A stretch of 64,000 bases of DNA from Roseococcus microcysteis (lineage in GTDB: Bacteria > Pseudomonadota > Alphaproteobacteria > Acetobacterales > Acetobacteraceae): contig NZ_CP061718.1 of the NCBI RefSeq assembly GCF_014764365.1, forward strand, positions 1,178,001 through 1,242,000, read 5' to 3'. Shown here one piece after another: positions 44,078 to 53,441 of this stretch; within the stretch, counting starts at the first letter, position 1; every line of letters begins with the position of its first letter. The notes beneath the pieces are model-generated. The model did not search any database and was not told the origin of the DNA. It saw only the letters and a program-made list of their open reading frames with translations. The position numbers and the translations under genes were made by a program.

Positions 44078-44886
44078 CAGCCCGCCTGGAAGACGGGCTT
44101 GTGCAGGCCGCCGGGCGAGAGGGTGAAGATCTCGCAGCCCGTCTCGGTGATGCCCACCATGTGCTCGAACTGGGCGGAGAGGCTGCGGTCGCGCGTCACG
44201 GCCGTCCAGCCATCATCCAGGATCTTCACCTCGGGCCGGCCGGCATTCACCATGGGCTCGATGGTGAAGAACATGCCCGGCGCCAGCCGCGCGCCTTCGC
44301 CCGGGCGGCCGAAATGCAGCACGTTCGGCGGCTCATGGAACTGCCTTCCGATGCCATGGCCGCAGAAATCCCGCACGATCGAGAAACGATGCTTCTCCGC
44401 ATAGGATTGGATGGCGTGGCCGATATCGCCGAAGGTGTTGCCGGGGCGCGCGGCCGCGATGCCGCGCATCATGGCCTCGTGCGTCACCTCCATCAGCAGC
44501 CGCGCCTTGGTGCTGACCTGGCCCACGGCATACATGCGGCTGCTGTCGCCATGCCAGCCGTCCAGCAGCGCCGTCACGTCAATGTTGAGGATGTCGCCCT
44601 CGGCCAGCACCCGTTCGCCCGGAATGCCGTGGCAGACCACATGGTTGATCGAGATGCAGGAGGAATGGGCATAGCCGCGATAGCCGAGCGTCGCCGGCAC
44701 CGCGCCGCGCTCCACCAGGAAGTCATGGCAGAGCCGGTCCAGTTCGCCCGTCGTGACGCCCGCCTGCACATGCGGGCCGATCATGTCGAGGCACTCCGCC
44801 GCCAGCCGCCCCGCCCGACGCGCGCCGTCGAAATCCTGCGGGGCGTGTAGAGTGATCCGGCGAGCCTCGCCGCGCTGCTTGTCCAT
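44077..44886 (-). CDS. map: type I methionine aminopeptidase
   Basis: Removes the initiator methionine from nascent proteins. The 269-residue protein has the five metal ligands in order: D in I-D-V-T near residue 113, D in G-D-S-S near 124, H in G-H-G-I-G near 188, E in T-I-E-P near 221 and E near the end. ATG at 44886 (MDKQRGE) was used because the family begins here. Confidence 0.94.
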   Translation of the reverse strand: MDKQRGEARRITLHAPQDFDGARRAGRLAAECLDMIGPHVQAGVTTGELDRLCHDFLVERGAVPATLGYRGYAHSSCISINHVVCHGIPGERVLAEGDILNIDVTALLDGWHGDSSRMYAVGQVSTKARLLMEVTHEAMMRGIAAARPGNTFGDIGHAIQSYAEKHRFSIVRDFCGHGIGRQFHEPPNVLHFGRPGEGARLAPGMFFTIEPMVNAGRPEVKILDDGWTAVTRDRSLSAQFEHMVGITETGCEIFTLSPGGLHKPVFQAG

Positions 44887-45010
44887 ACCTGGTCCCGACC
44901 AAACGCATCCCAATCCAGCCGCCAAGATGCGCGCGCGGGGCCACGGCTTCAACCCGAATTCGTCGAAGCCCTGGGCGCCGCTGTGGGCATGGGGAGGACC
45001 GGGAGCGGGC

Positions 45011-46039
45011 CTACCCGATCAGCAACACCCCCAACAGGGCCAGCGTGGTGATGAAGAGCGTGCTGGCGATGCCCAGCAGCAGGGGGGCGGCGCCACGGGC
45101 GTGCAGCGCGCGCAGATCGGTCTGCAGGCCGAGGGCCGCGACGCTCGCGGCCAGCATCAGCGGAACGAGGAAGCGGCTGGCATCCACCGCGAACTGCGGC
45201 ACAAGGCCCGTGCTGCCCAGCGCCACCAGCGCCAGGAAGCCGAAGGCGAACCAGGGCACGGGGGCCTTCACCTTGGCGGCGTCCGCGTGCTGGCGGCGGG
45301 CCACCCACCAGCCGAGTGCCAGGATGGCCGGCGCCAGCAGGAAGACGCGGGCCAGCTTCATCACGGTGCCGCTTTGCGAGGCCTCCTCGCCGCCCGCCGC
45401 CGCCGCGCCCACGGCCTGCACCACCTCATGGATGGCCGCCCCGGCCCAGAGGCCATAGACGCGCGCCGAAAGCCCCAGCAGCTCCGCCAGATAGGGGAAC
45501 ACCACCAGCGCCACCGTGCCGCAGAGGGTGATGACGGCGAGCGAATAGGTCACGTCCTCCTCGCGCCCGCGCACCACCTGGTTGGCGGCGACGATGGCCG
45601 AGGCCCCGCAGATGGCGGTGCCCGTGCCGATCAGCATGGACAGCCCCGGGTCCACGCCCATGACGCGGCCGAGCCAGATGGTGAAGGGCAGCGTCGCGGC
45701 CACCACCACCAGCGCCAGCACCAGCGCCCCCGGCCCCAGCGCCCAGAGCATGCCCAGCGTCAGTTGCAGCCCCAGCAGCACGATGGCCGCGCGCAGCACG
45801 GGCCGGACCGCGTAGCCGATGCCGGGCTTGAGGCTGGCCGGCCGGCCGATGACGGCGCCCACCCCGACACCCAGGATCAACGCCACGACCACGGCGTTGA
45901 GCGCCGCCACCCCCGTCATGTTCCGCAAGGTGATGGCGATGATGGCGATGCCGAAGCAGAGGGCGAGGCCGGGGGCGAGGCTGCGAAGCTTGTCCGGGAA
46001 GGATTGCCCGGTGGAGGACGCGGTGGTGGGGGCTGCCAT
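45011..46039 (-). CDS. YeiH-family putative sulfate exporter
   Basis: A 342-residue membrane protein with about ten helices, of the YeiH/PSE family. Key segments are G-L-A-L-C-F-G-I-A, G-T-G-T-A-I-C-G-A-S-A-I near residue 140 and A-G-A-A-I-H-E-V-V-Q-A-V-G near 200. Export of sulfate or related anions is the family prediction only. Confidence 0.88.
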   Translation of the reverse strand: MAAPTTASSTGQSFPDKLRSLAPGLALCFGIAIIAITLRNMTGVAALNAVVVALILGVGVGAVIGRPASLKPGIGYAVRPVLRAAIVLLGLQLTLGMLWALGPGALVLALVVVAATLPFTIWLGRVMGVDPGLSMLIGTGTAICGASAIVAANQVVRGREEDVTYSLAVITLCGTVALVVFPYLAELLGLSARVYGLWAGAAIHEVVQAVGAAAAGGEEASQSGTVMKLARVFLLAPAILALGWWVARRQHADAAKVKAPVPWFAFGFLALVALGSTGLVPQFAVDASRFLVPLMLAASVAALGLQTDLRALHARGAAPLLLGIASTLFITTLALLGVLLIG

Positions 46040-46119
46040 CAGTCTGTATTCGCCTGGAACGTGAGGTGCGCGGCACGGTCCACCCGCACGGCGGGGGCGT
46101 CAACCCGGGCGGAGGGGCG

Positions 46120-47148
46120 TTATTCCGCCGCGAGCGGGAGGCTGGGTTGCAGGCCGAAGGCCTCGGCCAGCAGGGTCACGCTGCGGGCGCGGGCCGCCTT
46201 GTCGTGGCAGGGGGTCAGCACGGCCACCTCCTGCACGTTCAGTTCGGCGGCCATGGCGGCCAGCCGGTCCCGCACCTCGGCGCCGGTGCCGATGATGGCG
46301 CGTTCGCGCATGCGCTCCACCCGCGCGCGCTCGGCCTCGGTGTAGGGGTGGGCCTCGGCTTCCTCGGCCGTCGGGAAGGGCGGGAAGTTGCCGCGGTCGC
46401 GGAAGAGGCGCCACAGGGCGCGCGGCGCGAAGAGGCGCTCGGCCTCGGCCCGGCTGTCGGCGGCCAGCGCATAGACGGCGACGGCCGCATTGGGCGTGGT
46501 GCCGCGCGTGGGCTGGAAGGTTTCGCGGTAGAGGGAAAGCGCCTGTTCGGCCCCCTGCCCGTCCGTGATGAAGCTCGCGAAGCAATAGGGCAGGCCGAAA
46601 AAGCCTGCGACCTGCGCGCCATAGTCGCTGCTGCCCAGCACCCAGAGTTCGGGGCGCGTGGGCACTTCCGGCGAGGCGCGGACCATGCGGAAGGGGTGGT
46701 TCTCGGGCAGGCCCTCGCCCAGCCAGCCCAGCAGGTCTCGGATTTGCGCCGGAAAGTTGTCGGCGGCCTGGGCGGCGTTGGGGTTGAGCGCGAAGGCGGT
46801 GCGCCCGTCGCTGCCTGGCGCGCGGCCGAGGCCGAGATCAATGCGGCCGGGGGCAATGGCCTCCAGCGCGCGGAACTGCTCGGCCACCTTCAGCGCGGAA
46901 TAATGCGGCAGCATGACGCCCGCGCTGCCCACGCGGATGCGCCGCGTGGTGGCTGCGATGGCGCTGATGAGGATTTCGGGCGCGCTGCCGGCATGGCTCT
47001 GGCTGTTGTGGTGCTCGGCCAGCCAGTAGCGCGCATAGCCCAGCCGGTCCGCGAGGCGGGCCATGGCCAGCGTCTCCTGGATCGCATCCGCGGCGTCGCG
47101 CCCCGAGACGATGGTGGACTGGTCGAGGATGGAGAGCGCGGGCAACAT
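46120..47148 (-). CDS. luciferase-like (LLM class) flavin-dependent monooxygenase
   Basis: A 342-residue TIM-barrel flavoprotein with the start L-S-I-L-D-Q, then W-L-A-E-H-H-N near residue 43 and G-S-A-G-V-M-L-P near residue 75, and R-I-D-L-G-L-G-R-A-P-G near 106. It uses reduced FMN; substrate unknown. It is divergent from the deaminase gene over 30 nt. Confidence 0.92.
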   Translation of the reverse strand: MLPALSILDQSTIVSGRDAADAIQETLAMARLADRLGYARYWLAEHHNSQSHAGSAPEILISAIAATTRRIRVGSAGVMLPHYSALKVAEQFRALEAIAPGRIDLGLGRAPGSDGRTAFALNPNAAQAADNFPAQIRDLLGWLGEGLPENHPFRMVRASPEVPTRPELWVLGSSDYGAQVAGFFGLPYCFASFITDGQGAEQALSLYRETFQPTRGTTPNAAVAVYALAADSRAEAERLFAPRALWRLFRDRGNFPPFPTAEEAEAHPYTEAERARVERMRERAIIGTGAEVRDRLAAMAAELNVQEVAVLTPCHDKAARARSVTLLAEAFGLQPSLPLAAE

Positions 47149-47178
47149 CCGCGCATCCTACAGACCCCGGGACCCCCC

Positions 47179-47643
47179 ATGGAAGAGAGCTTCATGCGCC
47201 GCGCCCTGGACCTGGCCGCCGAAGGCGTGGCCGCGGGCGGCGGCCCCTTCGGCGCGGTGGTGGTGCGGGAGGGCCGCATCATCGGCGAGGGGCGCAACAA
47301 CGTCGTCCCCGGCCGCGACCCGACGCAGCATGCCGAGGTGGTGGCCATCCGCGCCGCCTGCGCGGCGGTGGGCAGCCATGACCTGAGCGGCGCCACCATC
47401 TACACGAGCTGCGAGCCCTGCCCGATGTGCCTCGGCGCCATCTGGTGGTCGCGCATCGGCGCCATCGTCTATGGCAATGACCGCGCGGATGCGGCGGCGA
47501 TCGGCTTCGACGATGACGCGCTCTATCAGGAGGTGGCGCGGCCCCTGGAGAACCGCGCCCTGCCCCTGCGGCGCCTGATGGCGGCGGAGGCGCGCGAGGC
47601 CTTCCGCCTGTGGTCGGACAAGCCCGACCGGGTGCCCTACTGA
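47179..47643 (+). CDS. nucleoside/nucleobase deaminase (CDA family)
   Basis: A 154-residue zinc deaminase with H-A-E-V near residue 54 and P-C-P-M-C near residue 83 (zinc and proton-shuttle residues). The family includes tRNA adenosine deaminase and guanine deaminase. The C-terminus (F-D-D-D-A-L-Y near 115 and D-K-P-D-R-V-P-Y at the end) is closer to guanine deaminase, but I cannot decide. ATG at 47179. Confidence 0.88.
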   Translation: MEESFMRRALDLAAEGVAAGGGPFGAVVVREGRIIGEGRNNVVPGRDPTQHAEVVAIRAACAAVGSHDLSGATIYTSCEPCPMCLGAIWWSRIGAIVYGNDRADAAAIGFDDDALYQEVARPLENRALPLRRLMAAEAREAFRLWSDKPDRVPY

Positions 47644-47647
47644 CGCG

Positions 47648-49642
47648 TCACGCCGCGCGGACGCCCTGCGCCAGATAGGCGAGGCCCGCATGGTCTCCCC
47701 GCACATGGCGCAGCTCGACCTCGACGGCGCCCTTCTGCGGCATGTGCAGGGTGCCGCGCTGCCCGGGCCGCAGCCCCTCCGGCACGCCCGCCACGCCCAC
47801 GCCGCCTGACGAGACATCCCGCAGCCGCACCTCGAAGGACTGCCCGCCCAGGGTCAGTCGGGCCTGGCCATGGGCGGGCTGGCGCGCCTCGCGCCGGCGA
47901 TCCACCTCGGGCACCGAGCTGCGGACGATGCTCACCACCTGGTGCGTCAGCTCCGCGGCGCGCGCGGCGAGGTCGGCGGTGTCGGCCTGCATGCGCTCGG
48001 TGCGGGTGCCATTCTCCTCCGCGTCGTCGCGCACGTCCGAAATCCGTGCCGCGCCGGCGCGGGTGGCCTGGGTGGCCTCGGTGATGCTGCGCGCGATCTC
48101 GCGCGTGGCACTGTCCTGCCGGTCCACCGCCTCCGCCAGGCTGGCCGCCAGCTGGTCAATGCGCGTGACGGAGCGGGCGATGCGCCGCACCGTCTCCACC
48201 GCGGCCTCGGTGCGGCGGCTGACGGCGTCAATGTGCTGGCTGATCTCCTGCGTGGCGCGGGCGGTCTGGGAGGCGAGCTCCTTCACCTCGCCCGCCACCA
48301 CGGCGAAGCCCTTGCCGGCATCGCCGGCGCGCGCGGCCTCGATGGTCGCGTTGAGCGCCAGCAGGTTGGTCTTGCCCGCGATCTCGCTGATGAGGCGCGT
48401 CACATCGCCGATCTGCCCCACCGCGCCCGAGAGGGAGACGATGGCCTCCTCCGTCCGGCTGCTGTCGGTCGCGGTCTCGCGGCTGACATTGGCGGCCTCG
48501 CGCACCTCCTGGGTGATGGCGCGGATGGCGGCGGAGAGCTGCTCGGCCGCCGTGGCCACCGTCTCGGACATGGCGAGCGATTCGCGCGCCGCATCGCCCG
48601 CCGCGCCGGCATTGCCGCTGACGCGGCCGGCGGTCATGGCCATCTCCTCCGCGCCGGTGGCGAGCGTCTGCGCCTGCTCGGCGATGCGGGTCATGGCCGC
48701 CAGGGTCTCGCCCTCCACGCGGTCGGCCATGTGGCGCAGCGCCTGGACCTGCGCCGCCTGGGCGGCGGCGCGCTCCTCCTCCTGGCGGGCGCGGGCGGCG
48801 CGGGCCTCCTCGCCCTGGGTGCGGAAGACGGCGACGGCGGCGGCCATCTGCCCCACCTCGTCGCGCCTGCCCTGGCCGGGGATCTCCACCGAGAGGTCAC
48901 CCCCGGCCATCCGCAGCATGGTCCGGGAGAGCGCGCGCAGCGGCCGCGCCGCGGCGGTGGCCCAGAGCGCGATGCCCAGGCCCAGCGCCAGCCCAAGCCC
49001 CAGCATGACCAGCATGAGGGTCTGGAAACCCTCGGCCACCGCCCGCGTCTCGCGCGCCACGACGCGGTTCTTCTCCTCCTGCAGGTCAATGAACTGGTTG
49101 ATGCGCGCCAGCCACTCGACGAAGGCGGGGCGGGCCTGCTCCATCAGCAGGGAATGCGCCTGCGCCGCCTCGCCCGCCGCGCGCGCGGCGATGACGGCGC
49201 GGACCATGGGCATGGTGCGCGCCTCGGTCTCCTGGATGGAAGCGAGGATGCGGCGTTCCTCCGGCGTCACGCCGGCGCCCGTCGCCATCATCGCGTCCAG
49301 CGAGGTGGCGCTGCGGGCGTAGAACTCCTCCAGCCGCGTGATCTCGCGCAGCGCCTCCGCGCGCTCGGCCTCACTCGTGACCAGCACCACGTCGCGCAGG
49401 CTGATGGCCCGGTCATGCACGCTGCCGCGGAAATTGATGGCGAAGCGCTGCTTCACCCCGTTCACGTCGTTCACCACCGCGAGGCTTTCGCTGATGGAAT
49501 TCACCTGATGCGCCGCGATGGCGGCCAGCGCCACGAGCAGCGCCAGCACGGCGCCGAAGCCCAGCATGAGGCGACGGCCGATGCTGGCGCGCGGGCGTGC
49601 GGCATCGGCACCGTCTGCAGGTGCGGTGGGGGTCAAGGCCAT
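47648..49642 (-). CDS. methyl-accepting chemotaxis protein with C-terminal PilZ domain
   Basis: A 664-residue chemoreceptor. An N-terminal membrane helix, a four-helix-bundle sensor (about 45-190), a second membrane helix near 210, a HAMP linker, and the MCP signalling domain with the conserved hairpin tip [13 protein letters not shown]. Beyond residue 565 it has R-R-E-A-R and, about 25 residues later, R-D-V-S-S-G-G-V, the c-di-GMP-binding RxxxR and D/NxSxxG motifs of PilZ. It should couple receptor signalling to c-di-GMP. It is the only chemotaxis gene in the window. Confidence 0.93.
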   Translation of the reverse strand: MALTPTAPADGADAARPRASIGRRLMLGFGAVLALLVALAAIAAHQVNSISESLAVVNDVNGVKQRFAINFRGSVHDRAISLRDVVLVTSEAERAEALREITRLEEFYARSATSLDAMMATGAGVTPEERRILASIQETEARTMPMVRAVIAARAAGEAAQAHSLLMEQARPAFVEWLARINQFIDLQEEKNRVVARETRAVAEGFQTLMLVMLGLGLALGLGIALWATAAARPLRALSRTMLRMAGGDLSVEIPGQGRRDEVGQMAAAVAVFRTQGEEARAARARQEEERAAAQAAQVQALRHMADRVEGETLAAMTRIAEQAQTLATGAEEMAMTAGRVSGNAGAAGDAARESLAMSETVATAAEQLSAAIRAITQEVREAANVSRETATDSSRTEEAIVSLSGAVGQIGDVTRLISEIAGKTNLLALNATIEAARAGDAGKGFAVVAGEVKELASQTARATQEISQHIDAVSRRTEAAVETVRRIARSVTRIDQLAASLAEAVDRQDSATREIARSITEATQATRAGAARISDVRDDAEENGTRTERMQADTADLAARAAELTHQVVSIVRSSVPEVDRRREARQPAHGQARLTLGGQSFEVRLRDVSSGGVGVAGVPEGLRPGQRGTLHMPQKGAVEVELRHVRGDHAGLAYLAQGVRAA

Positions 49643-49761
49643 GCGGGAGCGGCTCCTGAAGGAAGGTCGGGCGCGCCTCGTGTCGTGATCACAATGAAGA
49701 TCGGGTTAGCAAGCGGCGCCACAGTCTGTAGAAAACAAGGCATCAGCCATGCAGGTTTTTC

Positions 49762-50868
49762 GTGACGAAGCCCCCCGCCCCACATGTGCTGCAAGCCGTC
49801 GCATGCGGCGGCACCCGTGACGCGATCGAGGAGGTGGCGCTGTTCCACGCGCGCGGCCTCACCGAGGTGGGCGCGCGCGTCACCACGCTCGCCAAGCTGC
49901 CGGCGCCGCGCATGGAAGCGCATCGCGGCAGCGGCGCCACGGTCCTGCGCATCGGCATGCTCGACACCACGCTCTCGGCCGCGAACCCCTTTCTCGTGGC
50001 GCGCCTGGCCTGGCGGATGCGGCGCGAGGGCGTGCGGGGCGTGCTCATCCACACCGGCAAGGCCTATCCGCTGCTGCGCCTCGCGGCACCGCGTGGCGTG
50101 CCACTGATCTCGGTCTGCCACGGGCCCAATTTCGGGCTGCGGCTGGGGGCGGACATCATCCTCTGCCTGAACGCGGAGCAGGAGGCGCGGGTGCGCGCGG
50201 CCCTCGGCCCGCGCGCGGCGGAGAAGCGCATCCTGGTGCTGCCCAACCCCTCGGTGCTGCCGGACATGGACCCCCTGCCCGCCCCCGCCGCGCGGCTGAT
50301 GGGTGCCGCGGCGCGGGGCGAGGTGGTGGTGGGCTTCCTAGGCCAGCTGCGCGCGGTGAAGGGGCTGGACCTGCTGGTGGAGGCGGCGGCCTCGCTGGTC
50401 GCGGAGGGCGTTCCGCTGCGCCTGCGCATCGGCGGCACGGGCGAGGCGCGCGCGGCGATGGAGGCCGAGGCCGCGCGGCGCGGCATCATGGACCGCGTGG
50501 AGTTCCTGGGCTGGGTGGAGGACCGCGCGGCCTTCTTCGCGGGCGTGGACATCTTCGCCTGCCCCTCGCGCGACGAACCCTTCGGCCTGGTGGCGGCGCA
50601 GGCCATGCTGCTGGGCGTGCCGGTGGTGGCGTCCGACGCGGCGGGGTTCCGCGCGCAGATCACGCCGGGCGCGACGGGCACGCTGGTGCCGCGCGGCGAT
50701 GCGGCGGCGCTGGCCGCGGCGATCCGTGCGGTGATGGAGGCGCCCGAGGCGGCGCGGGAGATGGCGGCGGCGGCGCAACGCCAGGCCAGCGCGCAAGGGG
50801 ACCGAAGGCGGATCGCCGAACGCATCCTGTCCGAGATCATGGAGTGGCGCGCGGCGCGCGGGCGGTAG
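49762..50868 (+). CDS. family 4 glycosyltransferase (GT-B fold)
   Basis: A 368-residue glycosyltransferase, GT-B type, with the C-terminal donor-binding domain: G-F-L-G-Q-L-R-A-V-K-G-L-D-L-L near residue 195 and C-P-S-R-D-E-P-F-G-L-V near residue 270 (the E-x7-E region). Likely transfers a sugar to an envelope glycan. The start is a GTG at 49762. It overlaps at its stop with an inverted repeat. Divergent from the chemoreceptor. Confidence 0.88.
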   Translation: MTKPPAPHVLQAVACGGTRDAIEEVALFHARGLTEVGARVTTLAKLPAPRMEAHRGSGATVLRIGMLDTTLSAANPFLVARLAWRMRREGVRGVLIHTGKAYPLLRLAAPRGVPLISVCHGPNFGLRLGADIILCLNAEQEARVRAALGPRAAEKRILVLPNPSVLPDMDPLPAPAARLMGAAARGEVVVGFLGQLRAVKGLDLLVEAAASLVAEGVPLRLRIGGTGEARAAMEAEAARRGIMDRVEFLGWVEDRAAFFAGVDIFACPSRDEPFGLVAAQAMLLGVPVVASDAAGFRAQITPGATGTLVPRGDAAALAAAIRAVMEAPEAAREMAAAAQRQASAQGDRRRIAERILSEIMEWRAARGR

Positions 50869-50916
50869 AGCGGGATGCGTTGAGGTGGAATCACCGAAAA
50901 CGCTGAGTCCCGCTCT
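50867..50916. repeat. 50-nt inverted repeat element
   Basis: The ends AGAGCGGGA and TCCCGCTCT pair perfectly around a 32-base interior. The left end overlaps the glycosyltransferase stop (TAG). AGAGCGGGATGCG is a motif I recall from dispersed repeats in related genomes, but a genome-wide count would be needed. Confidence 0.6.
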
Positions 50917-50965
50917 CCACAATGGCTGAAGCAGGGTGCGTGAACGCAGCATGCTCCAGCAGGTT

Positions 50966-50994
50966 CCGCCCCGGCGCGCGTGGCACCGGGGCGG
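50966..50994. terminator. hairpin after the histone-like gene
   Basis: CCGCCCCGG, 11-base loop, CCGGGGCGG, between convergent genes, 16 nt beyond the minus-strand stop. No U-tract. Confidence 0.5.
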
Positions 50995-51010
50995 AGGGTT
51001 TCACGCGGCC

Positions 51011-51694
51011 TCAGCTCGCCGGCGTGTCGCTGGTCGCTTCCGGCGCGGGTGCGGCGGGGGCCTCGGTCTGGGCGGCCTTGCGCGCGGCGCGCGTGGCGGC
51101 GGCCTTGCGGGCGGCCTCGACGCGCTTCGGGTCAGGCCCGGCGGCGGGCTTGGCGGCCTTCTTCGGCGCGGGCTTGGCGGCGGCCTTCTTCGCGGGGGCG
51201 GCCTTCTTCGCGGCAGGCTTGGCCGCGGCCTTCTTCGCGGCGGGCTTGGCGGCGACCTTCTTCGCGGGTGCCGCCTTCTTCGCGGCGGGCTTGGCCGCGG
51301 CCTTCTTCGCGGGCGCCGCCTTCTTCGCGGCGGGCTTGGCGGCGGCCTTCTTGGCGGGCGCCGCCTTCTTCGCCGCGGCCTTCTTCGCGGGCGCGGCCTT
51401 CTTCGCAGGCGCGGCCTTCTTCGCGGCGGCCTTCTTCACGGGGGCGGCCTTCTTCGCGGCAGGCTTGGCGGCGGCCTTCTTCGCGGGCGCGGCCTTCTTG
51501 GCGGCGGGCTTCTTCGCGGGCGCGGCCTTCTTGGCGGGCGCCGCCTTCTTCGCGGCGGGCTTCTTCGCGGCCGGCTTCTTGGCGGCGACGCGCGCGCGGG
51601 CGCTGGCGGGCTTGGCGCTGCGGCGGCCGCCGGGCGCCACGGCCATCGCCATGGCGCGTGGGTTGCTGTCGCTGGTCTCGTTGCTGTCGGTCAC
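51011..51694 (-). CDS. histone H1-like Lys/Ala repeat protein
   Basis: A 227-residue highly basic protein. After a 30-residue start it is built of tandem A-A-K-K-A-A-P-A-K-type units, like AlgP or chlamydial Hc proteins and the C-terminal tail of histone H1. It probably binds DNA non-specifically and compacts or modulates the nucleoid. The start is a GTG at 51694 with AAGGAG eight bases before it. The DNA is itself a repeat, so copy number may vary between strains. Confidence 0.88.
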   Translation of the reverse strand: MTDSNETSDSNPRAMAMAVAPGGRRSAKPASARARVAAKKPAAKKPAAKKAAPAKKAAPAKKPAAKKAAPAKKAAAKPAAKKAAPVKKAAAKKAAPAKKAAPAKKAAAKKAAPAKKAAAKPAAKKAAPAKKAAAKPAAKKAAPAKKVAAKPAAKKAAAKPAAKKAAPAKKAAAKPAPKKAAKPAAGPDPKRVEAARKAAATRAARKAAQTEAPAAPAPEATSDTPAS

Positions 51695-52232
51695 TGTGGC
51701 ATCTCCTTCGCGCGGGGCGCGCGTTTTCCTTTGAGGGCAAATCAACCGGGATGGGCATGGCCCGCGCGGCGCACGCCGCGAGAGGCCAGGCCCGGCACGC
51801 AGGCAGGGCGGTGCGGAGACGGCGCTGCGGATGCGCCGCGCGGAGAGCCTCGGCACCATGCCGCCTGCCCTTGCGCCTCTTCCTTCGGGAGATGTCCCGC
51901 GGGGGAGTCCGAACCACGAATCACGAATGATTCCTCTGCACGACGCCCGCGCTGTCCAGCGATTCCAGGCATCCGATCCTTGCTCTCGCGCCACGCGCGG
52001 ATGAGCGTTGGAAGGGACGAATCGCGCGTCAATGCGTGCGTGTGGAACGCTATCGGAACGCGCATGATGCGTGTCAAACACTATCTGCTTTTTCGCGCGC
52101 AAAATCCTTCGCCGCGCGCGTGCAACCCAGCGCGAGGATGATGCGCGGCGCGACGTGACCATCGCGCCGCCATGCCGTCAGCCGCGCTGCGCCATCGGCA
52201 AAACTTCCCTGGCGCGCCGCGTCCGCGCAGCG
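51695..52232. other. 538-nt gap upstream of the histone-like gene
   Basis: No convincing gene in either strand. It has a promoter-like TTGACA box at 52072-52077 on minus and many GCGC-rich short palindromes (around 52080-52230). The distance from this promoter to the histone-like start (about 350 nt) leaves room for a long leader or a small RNA. I found no known RNA family by eye. Confidence 0.5.
52049..52077 (-). promoter_or_regulatory. candidate promoter for the histone-like gene
   Basis: Read on minus: TTGACA, 17-base spacer, GATAGC. The -35 is consensus, the -10 matches TATAAT at three positions. Transcription would run left from about 52042. Confidence 0.45.
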
Positions 52233-53366
52233 CTAACCGCGCTGCGCGAGCGGCACGACCGCCCGCTGCTCCAGGCCGTTGTAGAGCGACAGCGGGCGGA
52301 TGAGGCGGTTGTCGGCCGCCTGTTCCAGCACATGCGCGGCCCAGCCGGTGATGCGGCTGCACACGAAGATGGGCGTGAACATCGGGATGTCGAAGCCCAT
52401 CAGGTAGTAGGCGGGGCCGGCCGGGAAATCGAGGTTGGGGTGGATGCGCTTCTCCTCCAGCATCACCTTCGCGAGCACGGCCGAGGTGTTCATCCAGCGC
52501 TTGTCGCCCACCACCTCCGCCATGATCTCGGCGTATTTCTTCATGGTGGGCACGCGGCTGTCGCCGTTCTTGTAGACGCGGTGGCCGAAGCCCATCACCA
52601 GCGCCTTGTGGTCGAAGCGCTCGCGCAGCCAGGCCTCGGCGGCCTCGGGCGAGGGGATTTCCTTCAGCATGTGCATCACCGCCTCATTGGCGCCGCCATG
52701 CAGCGGGCCCTTGAGGGCCGCGATGCCCGCCGTGATGGCGCCATGCATGTCGGCCATGGTGGAGGTGACCACCCGGGCGGCGAAGGTGGAGGCGTTGAAG
52801 GTGTGCTCGGCGTAGAGGATCATGCTGACGTCGAAGGCCTTGATGACCTCCTTCGCCGGCACCTTGCCGAAGACCATGTGGAAGAAGTTCTCGCAGAAGG
52901 GCAGCGAGGCATCGGGGGCGATGGGCTCCAGCCCCTTGCTGAGGCGGTTGGTGGCCGCCACCGCCGTCGGGATGCGCGCCAGCAGCCGCACCGCCTTGCG
53001 GCGCTGGGCGGCGTCGCTGATGTCGGCGCATTCGGGGTCTTCCATGCCCATGAAGGAAACCGCGGTGCGGATGGCGTCCATCGGGTGGGCGTCGCGCGGG
53101 AAGTCGCGCAGCACGCGCAGCAAGGCGGGGCTGAGGGCGCGCTCGGCCTTCTCGGCGGCCTGGAATTCACGGAGCTGGGCGGCGTTGGGCAGCTCGCCAT
53201 TCCAGAGCAGGTAGGCGACCTCGTCGAAGCTCGCCTCCTCGCACAGGTCCTGCACGGCGTAGCCGCGATAGGTGAGGCTGTTGGTCTCCGGCATCACCTT
53301 GGAGACGCTGGACTCATCGGCGTAGACGCCGACCAGGCCCTTACGGACTTCGATGGCTTCGGACAT
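52233..53366 (-). CDS. citrate synthase / 2-methylcitrate synthase (short type II)
   Basis: A 377-residue enzyme condensing acetyl-CoA (or propionyl-CoA) with oxaloacetate. It has the three active-site residues of the family: H in H-G-G-A-N-E near residue 228, H in G-F-G-H-R-V-Y near residue 265 and D in N-L-D-F near residue 315. At about 380 residues it is the type related to PrpC rather than the long GltA. Substrate preference cannot be read from sequence. ATG at 53366 with GAGGAAG upstream. Confidence 0.9.
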   Translation of the reverse strand: MSEAIEVRKGLVGVYADESSVSKVMPETNSLTYRGYAVQDLCEEASFDEVAYLLWNGELPNAAQLREFQAAEKAERALSPALLRVLRDFPRDAHPMDAIRTAVSFMGMEDPECADISDAAQRRKAVRLLARIPTAVAATNRLSKGLEPIAPDASLPFCENFFHMVFGKVPAKEVIKAFDVSMILYAEHTFNASTFAARVVTSTMADMHGAITAGIAALKGPLHGGANEAVMHMLKEIPSPEAAEAWLRERFDHKALVMGFGHRVYKNGDSRVPTMKKYAEIMAEVVGDKRWMNTSAVLAKVMLEEKRIHPNLDFPAGPAYYLMGFDIPMFTPIFVCSRITGWAAHVLEQAADNRLIRPLSLYNGLEQRAVVPLAQRG

Positions 53367-53441
53367 GGCGTGTCTTCCTCTCGCTTGTTGCACCGCAGCT
53401 TAAGCGCGCATGGCGGCGAAACAAGCGGGGGGGTCGCCCGG

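Noticed and set aside
51742-52077. Minus-strand 111-codon frame upstream of the histone-like gene
   Set aside because: Low-complexity and Arg-rich with no domain or ribosome site; looks like chance in GC-rich DNA.
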